Assembly (NCBI GenBank): GCA_016508695.1
Contig: VNKQ01000003.1
Coordinates: 186,001 to 250,000 of the forward strand
DNA length: 64,000 nt
Direction: 5' to 3'
From: Hyphodiscus hymeniophilus
Lineage: Eukaryota; Ascomycota; Leotiomycetes; Helotiales; Hyphodiscaceae
The position numbers and the translations under genes were made by a program. The notes beneath the pieces are model-generated. The model did not search any database. It had not been told where the DNA came from and saw nothing but the letters and a program-made list of their open reading frames with translations. Below are positions 1 to 12,375 of the stretch, piece by piece. How positions within the stretch are numbered: position 1 is the stretch's first letter; each line of letters begins with the position of its first letter.

Positions 1-1269
1 TTTGTATGAATACTTGGAAGTGCTGGGCTACTTATTGCATCTGAGAACGACCTTTCTGCTAATTGATGCCGGAAGGATTTTCGTTGTCGATATTGTTGTC
101 GACATTGACTGCGACATTGACTGCTGCCATAGTCCCAGCTAGCAACAACAATGCTAGTGCATCCAATTACTCCCCCGCTCCATAGATTACTGCCACCGAT
201 GATCAATACTGGAGATTCTCACTTTTGCACGAACTCCACAGCAGCATCAGTAACAGGAAGGCTGTGGAAGTTGTCGTCTTCGCACTCTTCAGCTCTCAAG
301 GACGATCGAGCCAGCTTTTCCCGGTATGGAAGAAGCGAGAATGAAAAGGGGGTGGCTAGGGTGGTAGCAAGGTCGCGTGGCCGTACTCTCGTGGCCCCCT
401 CTGCTTTTTTTTTCAGTCGCTTCAACTTCAAGTACGATCCTTCGAGTGTGTCTTGTCACTGTACAATCAAAGTCAATTTGGTGCGACATGCCTGCCGATA
501 GTGCTTTTCCAGTGGAATTGATATCCAACAGCAATGCGGCAATCCCTCGAATCCTACCAAGGTACCTGTAAGCCACTGACCTCTAACGCTTCGGAGTTGG
601 GACCTAATAGCAAGCCCTCGGCACTTTCGATTGGCAAGAGAATCTGTGTCTACTATGACGCTACGGGCAAACATACGAAGGAGGTAGAAGTATGCTGCAT
701 CGTTTTTGCTAGCAGAACGGTACAAGCACAACTCAGCGCTGTTTCAAGCAAAGATCGCTCTCGCAGGATCTTCTAGAAAAGAGATTGTCAGCGAGAAATG
801 CTAACAGAAACAAGTGTATCATGTGCAATTTCCATTGTCGTTGGTCGGAATGCAGTAGAGAGTCACGGGACGTTGTACGAGTGTACGATGGCTTTGATAG
901 ACGCTACGCGGGACTAGCCTTTTTGGGCTCTCCAAGGAGCGAAGCCTTCTCCGCATCGACTCAGGACAACGGCGACTACTGAGATCGAGTTGTCACTGCA
1001 CGCCGTCAGCCCCTTCTCAGCCCACCGCAAACCTTATTGAGGTTATAAATCAACACACCAGTGGGATTCTGTAGGCATCGCGGTCCCGATTCTCTGGGAA
1101 TGTACGATATGGCCAATCAGACGGCCTTGTTGGGACGTGATTCAGGTACGACCGGTATAATATCTGGATTGTGCGTCATGTCCATATATCCTATATAAAG
1201 GTCCAAGTTCTGTTCAAGTAGAACAAACTCCATTGTGACTATCAAATCGTTCATCCAAGAGTATATACC
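1..1269. other. 5' intergenic region without a recognised gene
   Basis: Only short overlapping open frames on both strands are present, none with a recognisable domain, signal peptide or splice-linked partner. A 12-bp unit GACATTGACTGC is repeated twice in tandem at 101-124. The last 80 bases form the promoter of the esterase gene that follows. Confidence 0.6.
1192..1200 (+). promoter_or_regulatory. TATA-like box of the esterase gene
   Basis: The sequence TATATAAAG lies about 70 bases before the ATG at 1270, a usual distance for a fungal core promoter with a short leader. The match is seen directly. Its use as the actual TATA element is inferred. Confidence 0.5.
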
Positions 1270-2502
1270 ATGTTCTTTCACAAAGTTTCTCTCCAGATTC
1301 TTGCACTTTGCTCTTTCCACCTCGCGTCGAGCTCGCCGACGCACAATGTCAAACTCCTCCCCAAACCAAGTGGCCCGTTCGATGTCGCCATAAACACCAT
1401 GGAATTGATTGATCACGGCCGTCTCGACCCTTTCGCGCCCACCAACACCTCTCGTCGAATGATGGTCTCAGCGGTCTATCCCGTCGAAAACTCCCACTCC
1501 AATTGCCGCTACCCTTATATGCCACCTTTCACAGCTAAGACCGAAGACGAGATTTTTTCCTTCCTCCCCGCTGGGAGTTACGAATCCCTTTTCTTGCAAG
1601 TAGGCTGCAGCTCGAAACCCCTCGCGGATGCGCCTCTGGTTCTCTTTTCGCCGGCCCAGGGCAACAACCGCCTGGACTACGGCCTGATTGCATCTAATGT
1701 GGCCTCTTACGGCTTTACGGTCATCACGATGGACCATCCATACATCGCAGATCTGGTCGAGTTCTCCGACGGATCCTACATCTTGGCGGCGCCCATTACT
1801 GCGATCAACCTGCAAGAAATAATCGCAGAGGGCACCGCGGCAATCGTTGTCCAAGCGCAAGATACTTCTTTCGTTCTCGACCAACTCGCCAATAAAACCC
1901 TACTTCATCAACTCATCCCCGGCAGAACCTGCGAACTGGACGCCAGCAGCGTGGCTATGTTCGGACATTCGTTCGGCGGAGCTACCGCTGCGGTCGCCAT
2001 GGTGAACGACACAAGGATCAAAGGAGGGGTGGACATGGACGGCGCGGTGTTCAATGCCAGCGACACGCTAGACGTGGGATTCGATCGACCATTCCTGTTC
2101 TTCAGTCACCAGAACGACACCCGCTTCTACAACGGCACAGACCTGGGGGACGACTTCTCCGCCGAGACATGGTCGGCGCTCTGGTCTGCGCTCACGGGAT
2201 GGAAGCTCGAGCTCGAGCTGGACCACAGCCTGCATTACAGCTTCTCCGATTTCCCGAGCCAGCTGGAGACGTTGGGGGTCCGATTACCCGCGGTCGAGTT
2301 GGTGACCCTGCTGAGCGGGAATGATACTGATATCCCGGCCGAGGCGGTGCAGGGGATTGCGGACTCGTTGCTGGAAGCGCAGAGGGGGATGCATGCTGTG
2401 GTCTCGTATGTCGTTGCTTTCATGGAGTTTGTCTTGAAGGGGAAGGTAGAGGGGCTGCTCTGTGGGCCAAGTGAGAGATTTCCTGAGGTCACGTTCATTT
2501 AA
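1270..2502 (+). CDS. Secreted PAF-acetylhydrolase-like alpha/beta-hydrolase
   Basis: Single-exon gene of 410 aa. The first ~20 residues form a hydrophobic signal peptide ending in a Ser-rich region (LASSSPTH), so secretion is expected. The nucleophile elbow GHSFGGA sits near residue 237, followed by a VDMDGAVF segment that supplies the acidic residue typical of the family. A late His (LDHSLHYSF region) completes a Ser-Asp-His triad. This arrangement, and the length, match fungal members of the platelet-activating-factor acetylhydrolase (isoform II, plasma type) family, which hydrolyse short acyl esters of phospholipids. Several N-glycosylation sequons (NDT, NGT, NAS) support extracellular location. 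The true substrate cannot be read from the sequence. A dienelactone-hydrolase-like esterase is the main alternative. Confidence 0.85.
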   Translation: MFFHKVSLQILALCSFHLASSSPTHNVKLLPKPSGPFDVAINTMELIDHGRLDPFAPTNTSRRMMVSAVYPVENSHSNCRYPYMPPFTAKTEDEIFSFLPAGSYESLFLQVGCSSKPLADAPLVLFSPAQGNNRLDYGLIASNVASYGFTVITMDHPYIADLVEFSDGSYILAAPITAINLQEIIAEGTAAIVVQAQDTSFVLDQLANKTLLHQLIPGRTCELDASSVAMFGHSFGGATAAVAMVNDTRIKGGVDMDGAVFNASDTLDVGFDRPFLFFSHQNDTRFYNGTDLGDDFSAETWSALWSALTGWKLELELDHSLHYSFSDFPSQLETLGVRLPAVELVTLLSGNDTDIPAEAVQGIADSLLEAQRGMHAVVSYVVAFMEFVLKGKVEGLLCGPSERFPEVTFI

Positions 2503-2982
2503 AATGTTTCTACCAAGGCGTTGCCGGTTTAATTCTAATTAATCCATATTTGAATGGTTCAATAACAGTATAATACTACGGGTGGACCCGTTAAATGGAT
2601 ATCGATCACTTTCCAACTCGGGAACGATTAAAAAGGTTGGGCGGACTATTAAATCTCAAAATTATAGAACAATAGATCACCTTCCCGCATGGCCGGTTCT
2701 CTATTTGTAAGCCTCTCACACTCCCTGAAATAAGTGGCTTGACATCGTCCCAAGGAAGAAAAGACCACACTTGCTGAGGCTTTTAGTATTGAACCAGCGT
2801 TACCTCCCCGGACCTAGCCCCAGTGCTGGGGTACATGCAGCCCCGTCTGTTTTATGGAGGACCACTGGATATGCAATGCCTAGCAGCTATACAGGACGTG
2901 TGGAGAGTGAAGTTGTGCTGGGTTTTCCATGGCCCTAGAAACTACTTCCTTGAGAGCGTGAGGAGTAGTCTCGTTTGATTAG
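2503..2982. other. Intergenic stretch with no recognised gene
   Basis: Nothing coding was seen. The missing C-terminal half of the neighbouring minus-strand MFS transporter would have to lie here. No run of hydrophobic helices resembling TM8-TM12 was found in the reading frames I examined. Confidence 0.5.
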
Positions 2983-4211
2983 CTACAGTGGCATCGAAAG
3001 CTTGATGAAGGGAGAGGGGTGCGAAGATGTCACATCTCGGATGTAGAGGAGCACGAGGTATCCTCCTAGTACAGCGATGATTGGTTCCGTTCCGAAGAAC
3101 GATGCGGGAAGTGCGATGACTTTCTTCGTTCGCTGGAAGAACGAGCCTGACTCGGCATGCTTCGAGACATATCGAGAGTCTCCCGTCACACGGCGCAGGT
3201 GCTCCGCTTTCCAGTCGAGGAGGATTGGCAGGTAAGTTTCTGGTAGAAACAGAAGTGCAATGAGGAATGCAAACCCGGAGATTATCAGGGTCACCCACTC
3301 CGTCCAGCGCCAGCCAAGCTTGGTGTTCGAAACTATGAAACCACCTGCTACCGGTGCTATCACAGGTGCTGTTGTAATGAGCGTGTATTAGTGAAGGCAA
3401 TTGTTGGTCAGATTGCTTTCAGTCTCTTACCTGCCACGTTCGCCCATGCGATGATTGGAAACACAAAAGACCTTTTGACAGGACGAAACTGGTCCCTCAC
3501 ACTCGAGCCATTTATTGCCAGAGTTGCGCTTGCGAATAAGCCCACGAAGAAGCGGCAGGCAACTTGGCCACCAAAAGTAGGCGTCAAGGCTGATCCAAGG
3601 ACAAACAGGAGATAAAAGAAAGTTGCTGTAAGATAAGTCGGATTCCTCCCGACCGTCTCTGATAACGGGCCAACAAAGAGTGCTCCAGAGCCGATGCCGA
3701 AAAGGTACATGGCGGTCGATAGGTTTTCGGCGACCTTGCTAACATGGAACTCTTTGCTAGCCGCCGAATTGGCCATTGATCCAGAGGCGCCTGCCCATGC
3801 TTGGACGAAAATGAGGAGGGTCAAGATAGGGATGTTCTTACACCGCGAGGATAGGGGCCAGTTGAGGGGGTCGAGAGGATCATTTTCTCCGACCTTGCAT
3901 ACCATGATATGGTCGGAGGAGTCATCACGTGAACCATGTTCCTTTTCTGAGCGTTCTCGATTGGTAGAGACCATGCCAGCCTCCAAATGCGATTCGGAAA
4001 GGTTGCCTTGCAACGGCCCTTTCCTACGATCCAGTGAAGGACCATTTCTTGCACCATGAGTCTTAGAGTCGACTTCGGATCTCACACTGGTTTCCTCTTG
4101 GACTTCCCTCCCAATCTCTCGATATTGAATGTACGACCACATAGTGCCAGCCGCAAGGCAATTCGCGCACAGGAAGAACAAGATGAGAAGAATAGAAGAT
4201 ATATATTCCAA
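2983..4211 (-). pseudogene. Truncated MFS multidrug transporter (DHA1 type)
   Basis: Two exons, 4211-3431 and 3368-2983, join across a 62-nt intron (3369-3430) to give 388 codons. The N-terminal cytosolic part contains the family motif ENDPLDPLNWPLSSRCKN, followed by TM1-TM6. The loop motif GPLSETVGRNP corresponds to the DHA1 motif A, and WANVAAPVIAPVAGGF corresponds to the antiporter motif C. After TM7 (IIAVLGGYLVLLYI) the frame runs into a short unrelated tail and stops. Relatives are usually about 500-600 aa with twelve helices, so the C-terminal five or so helices are missing. The most likely reading is a 3' truncated, non-functional drug/polyamine exporter copy. A missed intron that restores the frame is possible, but no downstream helices were recognised. 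The N-terminus also starts with an unusual extra hydrophobic segment. Confidence 0.65.
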
Positions 4212-4602
4212 AATGTTATATAAAGGAAAGGAGTGGACGACCTTCTAGTGTAGCAAATCGCATCGCAATGATAGTGTCGCGTGCTTACTTTCCCAGATCA
4301 GAACCTTGGCAGACACTCTTCTCGGAACAATGTTTACTTTGACGTCACTGGCCGTTGCTCTGTCGCTTGGGGTGAAGGACAAGCGTATGCGATTGGTGGA
4401 AAGAATGACCCCTGGCGGATCTGTGGGATTGGTCGGTGATAAATAGCCTCATGGAGATGCACTTACATCCCATTCCATCATCAGGACAGACGACATATAA
4501 AGTTAGATGAGAGATGAAAACCTGACAGTTCGCTTGAAAGAGTTTCAAAAAGTATGTGGTATAATACACTCTATACAATATTCATGACTCATATGGACAT
4601 GT
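4212..4602. other. Intergenic, no recognised gene
   Basis: This stretch separates two minus-strand genes and should contain the promoter of the truncated MFS gene upstream of 4211 and the 3' flank of its neighbour at 4603 on the other side. No coding feature was recognised. Confidence 0.5.
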
Positions 4603-7600
4603 CTATCCTCGCTTCCAGAAGCTCACGAGTTTTCGCTTCGGCTTCGCAGTATAGCCTTCTTCCTGTACATCATGCTTTCCCACAATGGACAAGAACACTT
4701 GATCCAGTGTCGTAGGACTGACAGAGTAATGCGCAAGCCCAATCTCCTCTTTATGATCTTCCAGCATCGCAATCAAGGATCCAATGCCGCTGTCATTGCT
4801 CCGAGCAGGCGTCCCACCTTTGATCTCATCGATGTCCTCTGCGATATCGATCTTCGTCTCGTGTTTCGCCTCATCTCTTTGGGCTGGGACAGAGAAGCGC
4901 AATTGGCCGTGGTAGGTCTTGTCCTCGATATCCGCGCCGGGGAAGTGTTTGAGGACCCAGGAGCGTAGAGCGGAGATTTCGGAGTCGGTGGTATGAGGAG
5001 CCGATTTCGCGACTAAATGGATGAAATATGCATCCCCGTGCTGCCGCCTTAGGTGGTCGCTTGTCCCCATAGCTAACATCCTCTTCGCCATGATTCCTGC
5101 GCGATTGGCCAATGCGTCCGCTTCTTCCATACTATGTGTCGTAAGCAAGAGTGATCGACCTGGTACCACGGCGGCCAATGTCTTCCACATCACACGCTTC
5201 GCAGCTGCATCCATTCCAGAGCTTGGTTCATCAAGCAGAAGTACAGTCGGATTTCCGATCAACGCAATTCCGAGCGAGAGCTTTCGTTTATTACCACCGG
5301 AAAGCTTAGCAGCCATACGAGAGGAGAACGCTTGTAGACCCACGGCTTTGAGTACAGCTTCGACATTGTGTTCGACTTCAGCAACGCCTCTGATCCGAGC
5401 ATAGAAGCGCAGGTGTTCAACAACCGTCATGACATCCATAGCATCGAATTGGGGGCAGACGCCGAGATGCGATCGCGCTTGGGCCCGATGTCTGTTTATC
5501 TCGATATTCTCCACGAAAATATTGCCACCGTTCTTTGAGGGTTGAATGTCACCACGGATCAGTGATATAGTAGTGGACTTTCCTGCACCATTAGGACCCA
5601 ACAGCGCGAAGACTTCCCCTCGCGTGATGCCAAAAGTCAAGTTCTCGACTGCTGTGGTTCGTCCAAATGACTTGGTGAGACTCAGAACTCGCAGGCCATC
5701 ATTTGAGCTGCGCACCCGAGCGAGCTCCTCCCCAATATCATTCTCTCCAGCTGGAATATCGCTCTCATTTGTCGTTGAGGCACGAGATCGAATACGTCGA
5801 TACCATGCTTTGACAGATCCACTGTCATACCAAAGAAGAACGGCGAACAGGAAAAAGATCTGAAGTATGAGGTAGAGGATTGGACCACCATATTGAAGGA
5901 TGTCAGCTGGAAACGAAGATAGTTGATTGCCGTCGCAGGTAGTGGAGAAGATGTTTAGTGCCACGAACAAAGCTCGGATCAAGCTCCCCATAGGAGTGAT
6001 GAGAGATATTGTGAAATGAACAACCAGGAGATAGTCGTCGATTTTGTTGACTGGGGCATACGTGAGTGTACATAGATATCCGATGAGGTATACCAGGAAC
6101 ATTACAGCCTGGCCCGCAGCAGCAAAGGCGAAGGCAGATAGTTGGGTGCGGGCAAAGAGTGAGACAACGTATGATAGCAGGATGGAAGCCAATCCAAAGA
6201 GTGCAAATATGATGAACAGATAGCCAATGTGGTAGAAGACTGACGATGCAGCTGCAAATATGATGACACAGAGCGCACTCGATACGAGAACGATTATGAA
6301 GTCAAAGGTCATATATGCTAACCACAATGGCAACGATCGAACACCATTGGAGTATTCAAGGCCACGGATATTTCTCGTACGCTCTACAGTCGGGTACAGT
6401 GCGAAGAATCCTGGATAGGCGGACATTGCGAGCCCAAAGTACACCACTAGCTGCAAGGACTTGCCAGCTCCCGGTGCCCAGGGAATATCGAATGGCTGGT
6501 ATTGAGTGGCGATACTGATGTTGCTGAGCATTACATTCATGATGTTCTGCCCGAAGACTCCGCTGTAAATGTTCGCATTGCCTTTATATGCCAGGATCGT
6601 TTGTGAGGTTCCATCTCCAAGGAAAAAGGCTGCTGGAGTAACGTTGGCGAAGTTTTGGTTGATGTAATTGTTAAATTGCACTATAGTATTGATGGCGGTG
6701 AGGTTTTTGTTTATCTCGTTCTGGGTGATATTGACGCCGTATATTAGGGGACCGTAAAGAGAACTAAGCACAGGGATGGAGAGTCTAGACGGCGGGCCAG
6801 CAAGAATACTATAATGGTTTTGATTCACAAGGGTGCCAATAGTGAATGACGAGACATCTTCACTTGGTTGGCAACCAACTCCTTTGAAAGACTTTAAGAA
6901 AAGGCTTACAAGACCTGCTGCAATGATGGGGAGTAGGAGTGCGGCTGTGTAAGGAAGATAATTGCGTCGGAGGATAGTGAACCTCTTACGGCACAATACC
7001 CAACCTTGACGAAAGAAGCCAATGCTTTGACCAGAATGCAGCTCTAACGCAGCATCATTGGCGACATCGGTGATTGTAGTGCCGGGTTTTTTTTCGTCGG
7101 CCGTATTTGGAGTTAAGGTATCTCGATCGATACTAGTCTCACTCTCTGTCCGAACCTCGTCCGCCAGCTGGAGAAAAACGTCTTCGATCGTTGGTCCGGA
7201 TAGTTGGTAGTCAGTGAGCTCCTCGTCCTCTAGGCATCGAATGATCCGGGCGGCTTGGCTCGAAGTTGAAGCAGAGTAGATGGTCTGGCCCACTGTCATA
7301 TGCCTAGAAACTCCTTCGATGTTTGGGACTCGCTCATGGCCAGGGCTAGTCTGAAGATGAATGCGGTATCCACCTCCAAGTCTATCTTTCAGTTCAGCCG
7401 ATGAACCTTCAGCTCGAAGAGTTCCTTTTGACAGGATCGCAATTCGATCAGCCAAAAGGTCGGCCTCGTCGAGGAAGTGAGTGGTGAGGATAATAGTTCG
7501 AGTGCCACGTTCAGCGAGAACTAGAACCGCAATGTCAGTATTCAGAGGCTCAAATTGAACAGATAGGTAATCATACGGATATCCCATATCCTCCGTCTTG

Positions 7601-9524
7601 ATAGAGGATCCAGCCCACTGCTCACTTCATCAACGCAACAAACCGAACTTCCACCCGTGAACATCATGCCCAATTGGAGCTTTCTCTTCTGGCCTCCGGA
7701 GAGAGTCTTGGCCCTTGCTCCGCTCTTCCGATCTAAGTCAATACCCTTGATGAGCGTGTGGAGAGCGTCCCTAGAATCGCGAGGACCTGTCGATTTAAGT
7801 CTATTGAAGATCTGAATATGCTCCTCCACAGTAAGTTCGTCCCAGAGTACGTTCTTTTGGGGAGCAATCCCAAGTCCTCCAGTTCCGTCGACAGTGATTG
7901 TACCGCTCGTGACAGTGTTCAATCCCGCGATAGCGTCTAGCGTGGTACTTTTGCCTGAACCATTTGCACCCAAGAGCACAAAAATCTGGCCACGTGTGGC
8001 GTTCAGTGTGAGGTTGTTGACAGCGACTACGGTAGCCTTCGGTGTCTTGGTGATACCAGCAAACTTTCGCCGAAACCAGTTCGGACGATAATGCTTGGTG
8101 AAATTCTGCAGCTGGACGGTATCAAATGAGGCCGGGGACTTCTCGTCCGCCGAGGTTGCGTGTTCGAGAGCCCTTCCAATAACAGTTCGGCCTTTCGAGG
8201 TTGTCCCGTAAAGACATCGCTCAACCCATGCGCCAAGGAGTGGGTATACAAATATTTGAATAATTAGGAATATCCAAAAAGCGATGCCCGGCAACTGCCA
8301 CGGACTCTTTGGCGCACCGCGGACAAGATCAGTTGGTAGATCCTGACGTTCATAACGAGCCATGAATATAATAAAGAATACGTAATTACAGGGAACGAAC
8401 AAGAAGCTTAAAACTCCAACAGTCGAGGAGTTCTGAATACCCACAACCTGTGCGACCACTCCCAGAAGGAGGGTTGTGAGGGCCAGCGTGATACCACTCA
8501 GCTGTGCCTTCTTAAAAAAAGAAGCACCAAAAATCGAGAATGATGCAAGAGATAAGCCAGCGAGTAGATGGTAGATAACAACAACTGCCATGTTCGTTTT
8601 CTGAAAAACTCCTACTCCGAGAACTATGCCCATCAGGATCCAGCCAGGCGCATAGATGATGTCAAAAGAGAGATGGTATGATATAATTCTGGCAGCTTGC
8701 GGTTCCCATCTTCGGAGATTTGGCATCATAGCTTCGACCAATTGTGACATTCCGAGTTCTCTTTCCGACGCAATGAAGCCAGTCAAGTGATAAGTCACTC
8801 CAACCATTCCAATGAGAAATGCAATACCTAGGATGTTTATTATGGCACCCTGATAATTGACTCGAATTGAAGTATTGCGCTGAGCTTGCGTTTCGCTCGT
8901 GTATGGGTATTCGAGGACTGTGGCGGGAAGCGCATTTTGGTCAATTGATGTATTGAGCCCCGCGATGGCATAATCCACCGCTCGTTGAAGAGGGAGAAGG
9001 TAAATTTGGACGTCGTTCGAGCCCTTTCTAACATCGATCTTCTCTCCGAGTGCTCCATCTGCTCTCAGTGTGTAGTTCCAGAACCCACCCTCTCCTTCAG
9101 TTGGGGAGGATCGGAAGACAATTGCGCCATAGCAGTTACTTGAACCTCGTAGACTACTCTTGCAGCTGTCCAGCAGCGCCGTTTCATTGCTCAGTCGCAC
9201 CACATTTGCTTTTCCATCTGCAGAAGCCACCACAGTATCGATGACCCGATCAATATCTCCGCCAGAGAAGCCATTATTCACGAATGCCAGTGTCTTGTGG
9301 CCCCCAGTGGCCCCATCCAAGCCCTCTGCCAGAGTTCGAATGGGACGCGGAGACCCTACACCAAAGTTCGAGGGGGGTATGAAGAGGTTTCGCGCATAGC
9401 TGAGAAAGATCATAAATGCGATTGGCAGTATAAATGCACGAATGGAGGTAGAGAAGGCATGTCGAATGGCTGCGATCAGGATGTTCTTTCGAGTGAGAGT
9501 CCAAGACTGGTGGAGGAGCGCCAT
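4603..9524 (-). CDS. Full-length ABCA-type ABC transporter
   Basis: Exons 9524-7577 and 7520-4603 flank a 56-nt intron (7521-7576, GTATGA...CTAG). Removing it restores the junction IWDILLAERGTRTII and gives 1,621 aa. Layout is TMD1-NBD1-TMD2-NBD2, the full ABCA arrangement. NBD1 has Walker A GANGSGKST near residue 519, signature LSGGQKRKL near 607, and Walker B CCVDE followed by VSSGLDP. NBD2 has Walker A GPNGAGKST near residue 1290, signature LSGGNKRKL, and Walker B LLLDEPSSGMD. Each TMD begins with a helix followed by a large extracytosolic loop rich in Asn-X-Ser/Thr sequons, as expected for this subfamily. ABCA proteins move lipids, so lipid or amphiphile transport across plasma or vacuolar membrane is inferred. 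NBD1 has Val where most ABC proteins have Pro after the Walker B Glu. Nothing suggests truncation. Confidence 0.93.
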
Positions 9525-11018
9525 GCTGGCGCTTTCGCGTTTTTCAAAGAGGATCTGGAATGAACTTCGAGTTCATCACAACTTGATTCTAATACTGATG
9601 CCCAGAACCATGGTCTATCTGCCAAGTGAAGGAATGTACATATTGGGAAACAATTGTGGTTCACAATTGTGGCTCAGTGGCGTTGAGAATTGGTGCGAGA
9701 AATATGGTCACTATCCAATCAAAGGCGATGGAATACGCAGTAATTGGATAACTGGAGTGAGAGCCCTTGTCGAAATAGCAGAGAATGATTTGAGTTTTGA
9801 AGCGGTAGAGTGAGTGAATGTATGAAGGATAGATTACGTTATGTACCAGCCCGCATCACCAGAGGCCGTGTGCAGATTCTGGTGTTTCGAGAGTCGGCGG
9901 TCGGGGATTGGGAGAGAATAAATGCCCGGGCGCCATCAACCGCCACGCCAGTCCCGTGCTGCTGTGGCGGTGCGGGAGTGATTACTCGTACCTTAGCAGC
10001 ACGAACATGGCAAGCTTTATTAATGTTACTGGCTTAAATATCCTGTTCTGTTCTGTTATAAGTTTTGTTGTTTATCCACACTCCATCCTTCCTTCATCTC
10101 AGCGCTGTTAGTGATTAATAACAATGCTCTCATCAATCGCAAGCGCGAAGAAGACAGGGGAGAAGACTCCCTTACTGACTGGCTGCGGATTGCTGAGGAT
10201 GCACCCCGCCATTCCAACCCTGGATGTGACGATCTTTCTACACATTGGAAGTAGTCCTCGTTCTCGAGTCTCGTATGCGTCATTGCTGCGGTTCTGGCGG
10301 ATTAAGGAGCTCAGGTGATGAGGAATGCTCAACGTACTGGGCTTTGGAGGGAGAATAGCAGTCGCTGTCGAGCATATCGATGTCATTTTGCTTTCTAGCA
10401 GACATGAAGCTTCTGTTGCTTCGCCGCTTTCTTTAAAGTTATGGCTTCGGGCGTACCCGCGACTCGTACTGCAGAGTCCTAGCTACCTAATAATAATACA
10501 GTAAGTACTGTCTGTACCTTGTATCCAGAGACGGCATTGAGGTGGATATCCGTTCGGCACTCGCACTCCACAAACGTCACCGGCTACTCAGCAACGAGCC
10601 GGAATAACATCATGTGGGGAGTTAGAAGTCTAACGTCAACGCACAAAAGTTCCCAAACCAACCCAGCGTCTACGATTACACTCGTATTCAACGGTGTTAG
10701 TTGCACAATCAGACTGAATCCCTCATTTCTAAGAGTGTGGTCCCCTGGAATACGAGGTAAACACAGGATTCGCGTGACGCAGCTTGTAGATCTCAGCGAT
10801 CACGGGCTTAACGGGTAATTGCCGTTGACGATGATCCCCAGTTACACGCCGAATGTCTTATTTCGCAAAATGTATATAACAAGTGCCTTCCTCCGTCTGT
10901 ACTGTTATTACTCTGCATATCATCTCAGTCTCCCTCAGTCTTCCAAACCAAACTCTCTAGTCATTCATACTTACACCAAGACCATCAATAAATACGAATC
11001 ATAATTCCAACTTTCAAA
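9525..11018. other. Intergenic region between divergent genes
   Basis: About 1.5 kb separates the minus-strand ABC transporter from the plus-strand small secreted protein gene. Short frames exist but show no domain or plausible exon chain. A TATATAA-like stretch at 10872-10879 lies about 145 bases before the ATG at 11019 and is a possible core promoter. Confidence 0.5.
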
Positions 11019-11623
11019 ATGCTCTCCCTCCGCAACCTTGCCATCACGGCCTCCGCCATCCTAGGTGCCACTGCCGCTCCGGCTGAGATTGCATCGAGAC
11101 AGACCTTCACACCCGGCACTCTCAACAACACCCAAGAATTCTACATCACCCTGCAAACAACTGACGGCTGCATCTCCCAATACAACGGCTGGCAAGGTAC
11201 GTTCCACACCCCGTCTCGAAGACTTGTTTCTAACACTCTACAGTCGAAGCCTACCACACAGGAGCTGGGCTCGCGGACCCCGTCTTCGCAACCGCCGGCT
11301 CCCCCGCCTATCTGAACGGCACGAACCTCCAGTTCGACGTCAATGCCTTCCCGTTCGGCGTGAATGCCCTACCAGGGGACACCAACTACGCTCGGTGGGA
11401 GCCTGTCACCATTGCCGCAGGGTATGGTTCCGGTGAATTCGCGACGGATGGTGACAATGGACTGATATCCACGGATGAGGAGTTTGGGGGCTGGATTGTT
11501 TGCGAGTGGTACCACGATATCAACGCGCCGCAGTTGTTCCAGCTCATCAAGGGGTTTGCCACAGAGCCGACAGTGTTGCCTGATAGCTGTGCTAATGCTA
11601 TCTTGACGTTGGATTATTTCTAG
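11019..11623 (+). CDS. Small secreted protein of unknown function
   Basis: Exons 11019-11196 and 11244-11623 join across a 47-nt intron (GTACGT...TACAG) to give 185 aa. Without splicing the frame stops early, while splicing yields the continuous junction NGWQVEAYHTGAG. The first ~19 residues (LAITASAILGATAAPA) are a clear signal peptide. The mature part keeps few cysteines (C near the N-terminal TTDGCIS, C in GGWIVCEWYH, C in PDSCANA), one predicted sequon (NNT) and a strongly acidic, aromatic C-terminal half. It resembles the general type of secreted ascomycete proteins annotated only as hypothetical (a DUF7907-like family is possible, from memory). Function is unknown; wall or apoplastic location is inferred from the signal peptide. 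Confidence 0.75.
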
Positions 11624-12375
11624 ATGGGGGTCTAGTCAATGAAGGGACCTTTTTGGGGCCGTGTGTACTGTTGCTGTATTGAATTCTTGAGCGGCATTGC
11701 TGTTATTTATAAGGTTAATTGAATGAAGGCTGTTACGAAATCTATTATGAGGGATCATGCTTTGAGTATATACGCACACAGCGTTGTCCAACCCATTGTC
11801 TTGGGATGTTGCCAGCAGTTCTCAATATCCAATCCAGCACATCGGACAGTCCTGGCGTCCAACGAGCCAACGAGGCTTTAGCCACACTAGGACCTTTCAC
11901 TGTCGTTGTTAATGGGCTGCAGAATCTGCCATCAATGGCGCCGCAAAACGTCACAACTACGTTACTCGCTATCAATCAGAATTGTTGTACTTGTGTGCTC
12001 CCAACTATCGCTCATTGCTTTCAGGCCGTTGGATATTTGGAGCAGTGATGTGACGCTGGTAGCTAACTGACCGGATGATCACCCATAAATGTGAATCTGA
12101 GAGGGAATTCTGGTTTAGAAGCGCATTTCTACCTTCCATCGGTTTTGATTCAGAGGTAGTGTACCTTCGTGGGTGGGAAACAGGGACTTTTTAGGCTGGC
12201 TTTGTTCGAGCTTTCGAAGATTTAGAATTCATTATGCTTTCCTTTTACACAATGTTGCTCGTAACCGTGATTACGAGAGGAGACATAAACGAAACTTCGT
12301 CTAAAGACCAAGCCTTACATGCATGATTTAGTTCAAAGCACAGATCTGCTCTACCAGTCTCTTCCGATCAAACCT
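11624..12375. other. Intergenic, no recognised gene
   Basis: A 109-codon plus-strand frame at 11719-12048 lacks a signal peptide, domain or homologous-looking motif and overlaps what should be the 3' UTR of the small secreted protein gene. I see nothing else supportable before the 3' end of the GH30 gene. Confidence 0.45.

Noticed and set aside
11719..12048. 109-codon plus-strand frame
   Set aside because: No signal peptide, domain or splice partner, and it sits in the likely 3' UTR of the preceding gene.
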